NCBI GenBank assembly: GCA_034434015.1
Contig: DAOUAB010000146.1
Location: 1-16,739, forward strand
Origin: SpSt-583 sp034434015
GTDB lineage: Bacteria > Chloroflexota > Anaerolineae > Anaerolineales > UBA6663
Reading direction: 5' to 3'
DNA length: 16,739 nucleotides
The translations under genes were made by a program, and so were the position numbers. Under the pieces are notes generated by a model. It made no database searches, was not told the DNA's origin, and was given only the letters and a program-made list of their open reading frames with translations. Shown here piece by piece: positions 1 through 6,778 of the stretch (position 1 is the first letter of the stretch; the number at the start of each line of letters is the position of its first letter).

Positions 1-37
1 GGTGCGGGCGTCATCGGGGTCTGTCCGCTCACGACGT

Positions 38-1369
38 TCATTCGACGCGGGCGATCTCCCCGGCGACCGTCACCTGATACGTCTTCACGGGTTTCCTGGC
101 CGGGCCGCACAGGACGCTGCCGTCGGTCACGTCGAAACACGAGTCGTGCCACGGGCAGATGATCTTCTTCCCGTCCAGGCGACCCTCGCTCAACGGGCCG
201 CGGGCGTGAGTGCAGTGGTCGTGGGTGGCAAAGAAGACACCGTCCACGTTGTAAACCGCGACCGGCTCGCCGTCCACGTGCAGGCGCGTGACCTGGCCCG
301 GCTTGAGCTGCGCCGGGCGGAATTCGTTTGCCTTCAGCGCCGGCGCCGCCTCGGCCGGCGGCGCAAACGCGTCCAGCGAGACGGACACCTCATCGCGCAC
401 CAGGATCGGCACGCGCACATACACCGCGCCGTCGCGCACCTGGACGGGATACTTGGGCAGGGCCGCGCTGCGGTCCAGGAGCAGCTCACCGCTGGTCAGT
501 TCGTACTCGTAACCGTGCCACGGGCAGGTCAGGGTGCCGGCCTCCAGCTTGCCCTCGCAGACCGGGCCGCCGCGGTGCAGGCAGCTGTTGTGGAGCGCCA
601 CCCATTCGCCCTGCTGATGGAAGACCCCGATCGAGAGCTTGTCGACGCGGATGATTTTGCGTCCCCCGTCGGGGATGTCGCCGGCCTGGGCGACCAGGAC
701 TTCCCGGTAGTGGATGGCGCGGGCGATGCCCAGCGCGCGCTCGTAGGCGTCCACCGACAGTTGCCGCACCGCCTCGTCGTCCACGGCCTGGCCCGGCTCA
801 AAGGCCTCGGCCTCCGTCTCCGAGCGGTAACTGCGCGCGAGCAGTTCCAGGACGACCATCAGGAGCGCATTCCAGGCCTTGGCCGCGCGCCGTTCGAGGT
901 CGGGATCGATCGCGCGCAGTTCGGCGGCCAGCGCCTCCGACACCCGCTGCTGCACGAAGCCCACCATCCCGATCACGTACTGCTCAGGGATATAGATCTT
1001 GGGATCGGCCCCGTGCGAGGTGTGGGCCCGCCCGACGTAATCCACGTAGCGGGCGAAGTCGTCGTCGTACTCGCCCGACGCGGCGCGCCGCCAGAAATTG
1101 CCCTGGTGCTGCATGCGCATCTGGAGATAGTCCTGATCGACCGTCCCGTCCTTTTTCAGGAAGTGTCGGCGGGTGGCCGGGAAGCGCAGCAACTGCGCGT
1201 AGAAATCGCCCACGATGGACGGGATGTGTTTCTCGATGATGAAGCGGCTTTCGCGGATGGCGGCCGCGTCGTCGGCCGTGAAGTCCACGAACCCGGCGAT
1301 ATAGTGAAAGAACCGGCCCGCGTCGGCGGCGCCGCGCTTGAAGCGTTCCTGGGTGGAAGTCTGGGTCAT
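38..1369 (-). CDS. Protoglobin-Rieske-Rieske fusion protein
   Basis: A 443-residue soluble protein, with no signal peptide or membrane segment seen. Residues about 10-180 look like a protoglobin/globin-coupled-sensor heme domain: an all-helical stretch with the block YVDYVGRAHTSHG followed by IPEQYVIG, in which H116 fits the proximal heme ligand. Residues about 222-320 are a first Rieske [2Fe-2S] domain with ligands C263, H265, C282 and H285 (CLH and CPWHGY). Residues about 350-443 are a second Rieske domain with C386, H388, C405 and H408 (CTH and CPWHDS). Both have the spacing C-x-H-x16-C-x2-H, so all eight cluster ligands are present. The start at 1369 is chosen because its ATG overlaps the upstream stop as ATGA and has GGAG nine bases before it; an in-frame start at 1429 would lie deep in the upstream gene. 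The domain order suggests electron transfer from the clusters to heme-bound O2 or NO, or redox sensing (inference). No reductase domain is fused. Confidence 0.9.
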   Translation of the reverse strand: MTQTSTQERFKRGAADAGRFFHYIAGFVDFTADDAAAIRESRFIIEKHIPSIVGDFYAQLLRFPATRRHFLKKDGTVDQDYLQMRMQHQGNFWRRAASGEYDDDFARYVDYVGRAHTSHGADPKIYIPEQYVIGMVGFVQQRVSEALAAELRAIDPDLERRAAKAWNALLMVVLELLARSYRSETEAEAFEPGQAVDDEAVRQLSVDAYERALGIARAIHYREVLVAQAGDIPDGGRKIIRVDKLSIGVFHQQGEWVALHNSCLHRGGPVCEGKLEAGTLTCPWHGYEYELTSGELLLDRSAALPKYPVQVRDGAVYVRVPILVRDEVSVSLDAFAPPAEAAPALKANEFRPAQLKPGQVTRLHVDGEPVAVYNVDGVFFATHDHCTHARGPLSEGRLDGKKIICPWHDSCFDVTDGSVLCGPARKPVKTYQVTVAGEIARVE

Positions 1370-2853
1370 TGGGTAGGTCTCCGATCTTCTAGAGGATAGA
1401 CGGCGTCGGCCGGCCGCCGGGCCAGCCACACCGTGGCGTGCTCCGGCTGCATGGTCGCCTGGACGATGCGGATCAAGTGCCCGGTCAGCGCATGCAGATC
1501 CGTCTCGTCGCGCGCCGCGGCCGCGAACTCAGCCAGGGCCTGGGCGGCATTGTACTTCGTCCGGAAGAAGCGCCGGTCGATAAAGGTCTGGACGCGCGCG
1601 CGCAGCGGCGCGAACAAGGCGGCGACGGCGAGGGTCGAGGCCACGGTCACCCACTCCGCGCGCGCGCCGCCCACGCCCGTTACCACGCCCTGCAGCACGA
1701 TCACCAGGCCGAAGTAGGTCAAGGCCAGCAGCGCCGTCAGCGCGGAGTAGATCAGCGTGCGCCGGATGATGAGGTCAATATCAAACAGCCGGTAGCGCAG
1801 GATGGCCATGGCCAGCGAGAGCACCATGACGGGGAAACCGAGGCTCGCCAGGGCGCCCAGCCATTCACGGTACAGGGGTTGGCCAGGAAACAGGAGGATG
1901 TTCAAAAGGAACAGGCTCACTCCAACCGAGACCCCCCCGATGGCCCAGCGCAATTGGGCGCGGCTGATCGCATCATGCTGGGTGACGCCGGAGTGGAGGA
2001 GCGCCCCGAGGCCGCCCACCAGCATCGCAAAGGTCAGCCCAAAGCCAATACTCGCGTACGCCGGCAGGAGGGCCAGGAGCACAATGGTGGAAGCGCCGAG
2101 GAGAAAGGGCGCCAGCAGCCAGCGCGGCTGGCGTTGGATCCAGGCTTTGGGTCTGGGAAAAGTGAGGGCAAATCCCAGAAAGGATGGCCCAAGCAGATAA
2201 GCGAAGATGATGTTGCCAAATAGAGCTTTGCTGGTCGCGCCGGGCGGGTCCGTCGCCAGGGCAAGATAATCCGGCAAGGTGTCGCTCAGCGTGATCGAGA
2301 ACTGAGCGACGCCAAAGGCAAAGAGAAAGCGCGCGGCCAGGTTGCCCGGCCGGTGGGCAAGTGTATAGCCCACGAGACCCAGCAGAAGCGCCGTCACCAC
2401 CCATTCCCAGAGGCGGCGGGGATCGAGCAGATTGGTGCGCCACCACGCCGCCCAGGTCCATCGCACAACCGGCGCCTCGATGACCAGCGCCTGTCCCTGC
2501 CGCTCGACCGTCACCGTGATGCGCTCGCCGGCGCGCCACCGAGCCGGGCGCGGCAGGAGTTCGGACTCCAGCGCGTTATAGGCCCCCAAATTCACCTCGC
2601 CCAGGTGCGTCACCACATCGCCTGGCTGAAGTGCGGAAGGCGCCCCGACCGCATTGGCGGCCAGCCAGAACTGGCCCCGGCCTTCGTCTAAGTCAGGGTC
2701 CCAGACCACCCAGCCCAGGCTGGGCAGACTGAACCGGTAGGCCACATGCGCCAGGTTGAGGGCGATAAATATCCCGGCCGCCAGCACCGTCAGCCAGGCG
2801 CCGCGCGTCCAGCGGCGTTCGCCTATCGAAGTTTCAGCCATACGGTCACGCAT
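1366..2853 (-). CDS. PDZ-like and multi-pass membrane protein, ComP-like sensor half without kinase
   Basis: About 495 residues. One N-terminal membrane segment (WLTVLAAGIFIALNLAHV) is followed by an extracytoplasmic stretch of about 90 residues with a PDZ-like pattern (ALQPGDVVTHLGEV). Then come eight or nine hydrophobic segments and a cytoplasmic tail with RYRLFDIDLIIRRTLIY, FIDRRFFRTKY, ETDLHALT and TMQPEH. This tail occurs in actinobacterial and chloroflexal membrane sensors, where a GAF or histidine-kinase part often follows. Here the protein ends after it, with no H-box or ATPase domain. It is paralogous to the genes ending at 3202 and 8540. The stop overlaps the ATG of the globin-Rieske gene (ATGA), implying translational coupling. 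The start is uncertain: ATG at 2853 or 2841, neither with a clear Shine-Dalgarno. The general family assignment is solid; the function is unknown. Confidence 0.85.
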   Translation of the reverse strand: MRDRMAETSIGERRWTRGAWLTVLAAGIFIALNLAHVAYRFSLPSLGWVVWDPDLDEGRGQFWLAANAVGAPSALQPGDVVTHLGEVNLGAYNALESELLPRPARWRAGERITVTVERQGQALVIEAPVVRWTWAAWWRTNLLDPRRLWEWVVTALLLGLVGYTLAHRPGNLAARFLFAFGVAQFSITLSDTLPDYLALATDPPGATSKALFGNIIFAYLLGPSFLGFALTFPRPKAWIQRQPRWLLAPFLLGASTIVLLALLPAYASIGFGLTFAMLVGGLGALLHSGVTQHDAISRAQLRWAIGGVSVGVSLFLLNILLFPGQPLYREWLGALASLGFPVMVLSLAMAILRYRLFDIDLIIRRTLIYSALTALLALTYFGLVIVLQGVVTGVGGARAEWVTVASTLAVAALFAPLRARVQTFIDRRFFRTKYNAAQALAEFAAAARDETDLHALTGHLIRIVQATMQPEHATVWLARRPADAVYPLEDRRPTQ

Positions 2854-3035
2854 TCGGGCGCCGGGATGTCCTGCACCACGCCGGCCCGTCTGCTCGTCAA
2901 CGCGTCTGATTTGGTCTCATCCCGCGCCAGGGCCGCGAAGGCGGCCAGGGATTGGGCCGCATTGTACTTGCGGCGGTAGAAGCGCTGGTCAATGAATCGC
3001 TGCAACCGGCCGCGCAGGGGTTGGCGTCTGGTCAT
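2823..3035 (-). pseudogene. C-terminal remnant of a ComP-like membrane protein
   Basis: A 70-residue open frame starting MTRRQ. It jumps straight into the conserved tail of the membrane-sensor paralogs (PLRGRLQRFIDQRFYRRKY, then ARDET) and ends VTVWLKLR. All membrane segments are missing. The tail has drifted: where intact paralogs read ETDLHALT and TMQPEH, this copy reads ETKSDALT and DIPAPEC. Its ATG overlaps the stop of the hydrolase fragment upstream (ATGA), the arrangement of a once coupled operon gene. The stop lies 12-18 bases from the possible starts of the next gene's coding frame, with which it partly overlaps. It is probably a gene that lost its middle by deletion while keeping its first few codons and its 3' end. 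Confidence 0.7.
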
Positions 3036-3160
3036 GCCAGACGGCTCGCCCGGATGCGCCGCACCGCGTCGGCAACGGCGTCCGGGCGCGCCACGAGCAG
3101 GCTGGCGTGATCGGTCCCGGCCACCAGGCTGCGCCGCCCGCGCCAGATAGGGCTGCGCAT
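3032..3160 (-). pseudogene. C-terminal fragment of an alpha/beta-hydrolase-like gene
   Basis: In the frame ending with TGA at 3034-3032, about 40 residues read ...LVAGTDHASLLVARPDAV followed by ADAVRRIRASRLA. The GTDHASLL pattern resembles the end of alpha/beta hydrolases, where the catalytic His lies near the C-terminus, followed by a last helix. An ATG at 3160 would give a 42-residue product, but nothing of the nucleophile elbow or the rest of the fold is present. The fragment is out of frame with the sequences on both sides, and the junction with the glycosyltransferase-like fragment is at about 3135. Family recognition rests on a short motif and is moderate. Confidence 0.5.
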
Positions 3161-3197
3161 CGCCGCGCACGCCGAAGGTCGTGATAAGGATCTTCAT
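3135..3197 (-). pseudogene. N-terminal stub of a UGT-type glycosyltransferase gene
   Basis: The frame beginning at 3197 reads MKILITTFGVRGDAQPYL and then loses any resemblance. This opening is typical of GT1/UGT-like glycosyltransferases (pattern MKILI..FGTRGDVQPY.ALA), where it forms the first beta strand and the glycine loop. The ATG lies four bases after the stop of the membrane-protein gene (3202), the normal operon position for an intact gene. The frame stays open through 2823 as a 124-codon ORF, but residues after about 21 are the out-of-frame hydrolase fragment and then the membrane-protein tail, so the full ORF is unlikely to be a designed protein. Confidence 0.6.
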
Positions 3198-3201
3198 CGT
3201 G

Positions 3202-4452
3202 TCAGCGGCCCTCGGCCGGCCGCAGCCACACCCCCACGCTCTCCGGCTCCATGGTCTCGCGCACCACGCTGGCCAGCCGGCGAGTAAGCGCGTGCAGATC
3301 GGTCTCGTCGCGGGCGGCGGCGGCGAAGGCGGCCAGCACTTTCTGCGCGTAATACTTGCGCCGGAAGAAGCGCCGGTCGATGAACGCCTGCACCCGGCCG
3401 CGCAACGGCGCGACCAGCGCGGCTACCGCCAGCGTGGAGGCGACCGTGATCCACTCCGAGCGCGCGCCGCCCAACGCCGTGACCGCGCCCTGCAGGCTGA
3501 CGACCAGGCCGAAGTAAGTCAGCGCCAGCAGGCCGGTGAGGGTCGAATAGATCAGGGTCCGGCGGATGATGACGTCGATGTGATACAGCTGGTACTTGAA
3601 GACCGCGACCCCGATCCCGGCCGGGATGACCAGCAGGCCCAGGAGCTGGAAGGCGAGGTTGAGGCCGAAACCGCCGATTTCAGAGGTGACGAGGGCCTGC
3701 GCCGTGAGCAGGAGCATGTACGGGATGAGCACCAGGCTGACCAGGAACACGAACCACTTGATTTGCTGGCGCTCGTCGCCGCGGGCGCGCCGGTAGCGCG
3801 CGATCTGCGAGAGCACCGCGGCCAGGATGCTGGCCGCGAAGATCGGCGTGGTGACGGCAAACCAGTCCGCCCGCGCCAGGGCAGGGGGGGCAATCGGGAG
3901 CGCCAGCGGGTTGGCCACCATGGCCTGGATCCCGTGGGTAGAGTACAGGTCGATCGTGGCCCGCAGAAATAGCTGGGCCAGGCTGATGATGAACAGCAGG
4001 CCGGCCGTGGCCTCGGCCAGACGCCGCCAGCCGGCGGACAGGAACCGCCCGGTGGGGAACCACAAAGGCAGCAGGACATACAAGAGGAACGCGGCGATCC
4101 AGCTAAACGATTCGTAGATCGCGGCCATGACGTCCAGGCCGGCGGGCGGGGCGGCCATGACCGTGTAGCCATACTTCAGCGCGTCGCCCGCCAAAAGACT
4201 TACCGCCAGCAGGGGGCCGCCGGCCAGGAGCAGCCAGCCAATGCGGTTCTCGGACCGATAGGTGATGATCAGCGCGCCGAGCAGGCTGTAGGCGAAGATG
4301 GGCAGGACGAAGAGCGCTTCGGTGACAGCGGCCTGCGACGTCAATCCTGACGCCAGTGTCAGCCGGACATCGGCCGCCAGGGTCAGGCCGGCCAGGGCGC
4401 ACAGGCCCCAGGCCAGCCAGAGAAGAGAGCGGGGGGAGGCGGTCGGGTTCAT
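3202..4452 (-). CDS. Multi-pass membrane protein, ComP-like sensor half without kinase
   Basis: 416 residues with about eight hydrophobic segments, beginning at LLWLAWGLCALAGLTLAADV. There is no PDZ-like insert, unlike the paralog at 1366-2853. The C-terminal part has YQLYHIDVIIRRTLIYSTL, FIDRRFFRRKY, ETDLHALTRRL and TMEPESVGVWL, the shared tail, and the protein stops shortly after. It lies six bases downstream of the 4459-4863 gene, so the two are probably co-transcribed. The DNA of the tail is strikingly similar to that of the 1366-2853 gene (for example GGAAGAAGCGCCGGTCGAT in both, plus strand), which points to duplication or gene conversion. No enzyme motif is seen. A sensory or scaffolding role is inferred. 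Confidence 0.85.
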   Translation of the reverse strand: MNPTASPRSLLWLAWGLCALAGLTLAADVRLTLASGLTSQAAVTEALFVLPIFAYSLLGALIITYRSENRIGWLLLAGGPLLAVSLLAGDALKYGYTVMAAPPAGLDVMAAIYESFSWIAAFLLYVLLPLWFPTGRFLSAGWRRLAEATAGLLFIISLAQLFLRATIDLYSTHGIQAMVANPLALPIAPPALARADWFAVTTPIFAASILAAVLSQIARYRRARGDERQQIKWFVFLVSLVLIPYMLLLTAQALVTSEIGGFGLNLAFQLLGLLVIPAGIGVAVFKYQLYHIDVIIRRTLIYSTLTGLLALTYFGLVVSLQGAVTALGGARSEWITVASTLAVAALVAPLRGRVQAFIDRRFFRRKYYAQKVLAAFAAAARDETDLHALTRRLASVVRETMEPESVGVWLRPAEGR

Positions 4453-4458
4453 GCTGCT

Positions 4459-4863
4459 TCACAGCCCCTGAAAGACGCCCCAGGCCAGGATCGCCAGCCC
4501 CGGCACCGAGAGCGCGGCGGAGACCCCGCCCACGGCCAGCCCCGGCGAGCGGGCCTTGAACTCATCCCGCACGCCCAGCGCCCAATTGACCACGGCCGCC
4601 AGGTTCAGGAAGAGGGTGGAGGCCGCCAGCAGGCCGGCGGCTAATGTCTCGGCGCCGGCGGCCAGCGGCGAAAGCGCGGCGGCCCAGGTCAGCCCCAGCA
4701 GCATCAGGCCCTGCTGGAGGCCGGCCTTGTGTGCCGTGAGCAGGTAGCGGTGCTCGGCCTCCGGGTTCCGGGTCCGCAGCCCGGCCAGCAGCGCGCCCAC
4801 GAGCAGGCCGAAGGCCAGGTTGAGCACCCCCCCGACGACGAGCACTTTGCTGGCTGTGTCCAT
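4459..4863 (-). CDS. Small four-helix membrane protein, possibly HabA/isomerase-like
   Basis: 134 residues, almost wholly hydrophobic, with four predicted membrane helices starting at LVVGGVLNLAFGLLVGALLA. The loop HRYLLTAHKAGLQQGLMLL and the later FLNLAAVVNWALG vaguely recall hydroxylaminobenzene-mutase or styrene-oxide-isomerase-like proteins in size and layout (a polar AH...LQ.GL loop and an N-W pair in helix 3). That resemblance is weak and should not be taken as function. The start at 4863 is preferred over an upstream TTG at 4878 because AGGAGG lies five or six bases before it. It is the first gene of the operon running to 38. Confidence 0.75.
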   Translation of the reverse strand: MDTASKVLVVGGVLNLAFGLLVGALLAGLRTRNPEAEHRYLLTAHKAGLQQGLMLLGLTWAAALSPLAAGAETLAAGLLAASTLFLNLAAVVNWALGVRDEFKARSPGLAVGGVSAALSVPGLAILAWGVFQGL

Positions 4864-4927
4864 GCCGCCTCCTCGCAAGTATTCCTGTCACTGCCCGCAC
4901 TGGATCCCATCCTCAGGTGGATGGTCA

Positions 4928-5040
4928 CTGGGTCCCGGCTTTCGCCGGGACGACGTCAACGCATTCCGATTTCAGCTTGCGTTGATGTCACCCCGGCGTA
5001 GGCCGGGGTCCAGATCCTGCCCAAACCCGCTGGATTTCCG
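4928..5040. repeat. Cluster of dispersed palindromic repeat units
   Basis: Two perfect hairpins lie in the 266-bp gap between genes. GTCCCGGC-TTTC-GCCGGGAC spans 4932-4951 and ACCCCGGC-GTAG-GCCGGGGT spans 4990-5009. Each is part of a longer unit of the form GTCA-palindrome-TCCAG; the first unit is in minus orientation, the second in plus. After the second unit, ATCCTG...CCGCTGGATTTCC matches the spacer and start of another unit, so a third copy appears truncated. The same units occur inside the element at 10896-11148 (hairpins 10959-10978 and 11003-11022) in a different order. The rest of the gap (4864-4927, 5041-5129) shows no gene; the GGGCGGGCTTTTT at about 5077-5089 is only weakly terminator-like. 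Confidence 0.85.
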
Positions 5041-5129
5041 CCTCCCGTTCCGCTCCCCATCGCTTCTGCGCTTTAGGGCGGGCTTTTTCAGGGGTCATGG
5101 TTCACCGAGACGATGGCGGAGCTTCGTCC

Positions 5130-6596
5130 TCACTCCCTGTCCCCGCGCTCCCACTCCGCCACGGCCAGCCGCTTGAGCGTGCGCCACTCCTCGGCCACCG
5201 GCGTCAGGCCCAGCGCGCGCACGATCTGGCGCGCGGCCAGGCCGAGGATGGCGGTGAAGGTCGGGTAGGCCAGCTCCAGCTCGGCCAGTTTCTCGATCCT
5301 CATCCCGGCCGCCATGCCGGCCGCCGCGATCTGCACGATCTCCACGGCCTGCTCGCCCACGACGTGCGCGCCCAGGATCTCGCGGCTCTGGCGCGACACA
5401 ATCAGTTTGCAGAAGCCCTCCGTCCGGTCGTCGATCACGGCCCGGTCGATGTCGCCGTACGGCACCAGCGCCACGGCGCAGTCCGGCGCCTGCGCCCGCG
5501 CCTGGGCCTCGGTCAGGCCCACGCTCCCGTACTCCGGGTCGGTGAAGCCGCCGTGCGGGACGACGGTGTGGCGGTATTTGCGCTCGCTCCCGAGCAGGGC
5601 ATTTTCTGCCGCCACGCGCGCGTCATGGCCGGCGCTCTGCACCAGCATCATGCGCCCGGTGATGTCGCCGGCCGCCCAGATGTTGGCGGCCGAGGTCTGC
5701 AGGGTGTCGTCCACGGTCACGTAGCCGCGCCCGGTCGCCACGCCGGCCGCCTCCAGGTTGAGCGCCTCCAGGTTGCCGATCCAGCCCACCGAGAGCACGA
5801 CGGCCTCGACGGCCAGCGCCTGCGCCGCCGCGCCGCGCCGATAGTGCAGGATCAGGCCGGCCCCGGCCTTCTCGATCCGGTCCACGCCCGCGATGCCCGT
5901 CACCACGTCCAGGCCGCGCGCCTGGAAGGCGGCCGTGAGCGCCGCCGACACGGCCTCGTCCTCGGCCGGCACGATGCGCGGCAACACTTCCAGCAGATGG
6001 ACTTCGGTCCCGAAGGCCGCGAAGATGGAGGCCAGCTGGCAGCCGGTGGCCGCCGCGCCGACCACGGCCAGCGAGCGCGGCAGACGCGTGAGCGTCCACA
6101 CGTCGCTGTGCGTCAGCGCCAGCTCCGCGCCCGGGAAAGGCAGACGCCGGGCGTGGCCGCCGGCGGCCAGGATGAATTTCTCGGCCGTGAGCGCGCGCCC
6201 GTCCGGCAGGGCCAGGGTGTGGGCGTCCGCGAAGCGGGCCGGGCCGGCGTCGGCATAAACGGCCACGCCCGTTCCGGAAAGGTGGTCGATGAGCTGTTTC
6301 TTCTCCTGCAGGCGGTAGACCACCTGCTGGGTGCGGGCCAGCAGGCGCGGCAGGTCCACGGCCGGGGCGTGCGGCGTCAGGCCGTATTCGTCGAACTGCT
6401 CGGCGTCGCGCACCAGGCGCGCGGCCTTGGCCAGCACGCGCGTCGGCGCGCAGCCGTCGTTGGTGCAGGTGCCGCCCAGCCGCCCGCGCTCCACCAGGGC
6501 CACGGAGGCGCCCAGCTCGCGGGCGCGCAGAGCGGCGGTCACCCCGGCCGGCCCGCCGCCGATCACGATGAGGTCGTATGCGAAGTCAGAGGTCAT
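5130..6596 (-). CDS. FAD-dependent pyridine nucleotide-disulfide oxidoreductase
   Basis: 488 residues, the normal length for the glutathione reductase / dihydrolipoamide dehydrogenase / mercuric reductase superfamily. The FAD-binding start is DLIVIGGGPAG (residues 8-18). The redox disulfide is CTNDGC (C44 and C49). The NAD(P) site is VVGAAATGCQLA followed by HLLEVLPRIV; the Glu at the end of that strand suggests NADH rather than NADPH. The second FAD motif is ANIWAAGDITG. The C-terminal dimer domain includes PEYGSVGLTEAQA. Two departures: the usual Lys after the disulfide is Arg (GCAPTRVL), and the region that normally carries the proton-relay His-x4-Glu reads AYPTFTA, with no His. It is therefore not a classical lipoamide dehydrogenase or glutathione reductase; the substrate is unknown. 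Probably monocistronic, with the GTTACG repeats upstream. Confidence 0.9.
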   Translation of the reverse strand: MTSDFAYDLIVIGGGPAGVTAALRARELGASVALVERGRLGGTCTNDGCAPTRVLAKAARLVRDAEQFDEYGLTPHAPAVDLPRLLARTQQVVYRLQEKKQLIDHLSGTGVAVYADAGPARFADAHTLALPDGRALTAEKFILAAGGHARRLPFPGAELALTHSDVWTLTRLPRSLAVVGAAATGCQLASIFAAFGTEVHLLEVLPRIVPAEDEAVSAALTAAFQARGLDVVTGIAGVDRIEKAGAGLILHYRRGAAAQALAVEAVVLSVGWIGNLEALNLEAAGVATGRGYVTVDDTLQTSAANIWAAGDITGRMMLVQSAGHDARVAAENALLGSERKYRHTVVPHGGFTDPEYGSVGLTEAQARAQAPDCAVALVPYGDIDRAVIDDRTEGFCKLIVSRQSREILGAHVVGEQAVEIVQIAAAGMAAGMRIEKLAELELAYPTFTAILGLAARQIVRALGLTPVAEEWRTLKRLAVAEWERGDRE

Positions 6597-6671
6597 TGAT
6601 GGAATCCATCCCGCCGGGCGCCGGCTGGCCGCCAGGCTATGTTTAGAGTAACGCCGGGCCGTCCGCCCAGC

Positions 6672-6689
6672 GTTACGGTGAACGTTACC
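6672..6689 (-). promoter_or_regulatory. Direct-repeat operator, site 1 (GTTACG-N6-GTTACC)
   Basis: GTTACG at 6672-6677 and GTTACC at 6684-6689 are direct repeats with a 12-bp period, about 75 bp upstream of the FAD oxidoreductase ATG (6596). On the minus strand they read GGTAAC-N6-CGTAAC. A further GTAACG at 6648-6653 lies in inverted orientation nearer the gene. The flanks align less well with sites 2 and 3; a -10-like TCTAAA lies about 24 bp downstream instead of about 20. The function as a regulator site is inferred from the recurrence. Confidence 0.5.
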
Positions 6690-6714
6690 AAATCGGCCCG
6701 CGGCTTAACGGGTT

Positions 6715-6750
6715 GAACGGCCCGCCGGGACAAATTTCGGTGGACCGTTC
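6715..6750 (-). terminator. Hairpin downstream of the lipoprotein gene
   Basis: GAACGGCCC (6715-6723) pairs with GGACCGTTC (6742-6750) with eight exact pairs and one G-U on the minus-strand transcript; the loop is 18 bases. It lies 28 bases beyond the lipoprotein stop codon, where a terminator is expected. No U-tract follows, so it may be a processing or stability hairpin rather than an intrinsic terminator. Confidence 0.35.
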
Positions 6751-6778
6751 GACGTGAGCGGAGCGTCCTCAGGCCCGG

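Noticed and set aside
2..1399. 465-codon plus-strand open frame
   Set aside because: It is antisense to the globin-Rieske gene, whose motifs are unambiguous. The frame is open because of high GC at third codon positions, and its translation is Arg/Gly/Ala-rich with no recognisable domain.
2823..3197. A functional 124-aa fusion protein
   Set aside because: The middle third is in a different frame from its recognisable hydrolase homology, and the tail has lost residues conserved in all three intact paralogs.
5097..6599. 500-codon plus-strand open frame
   Set aside because: Mirror of the flavin oxidoreductase gene; its translation is low-complexity His/Arg/Gly-rich, while the minus strand has FAD, NAD and disulfide motifs.
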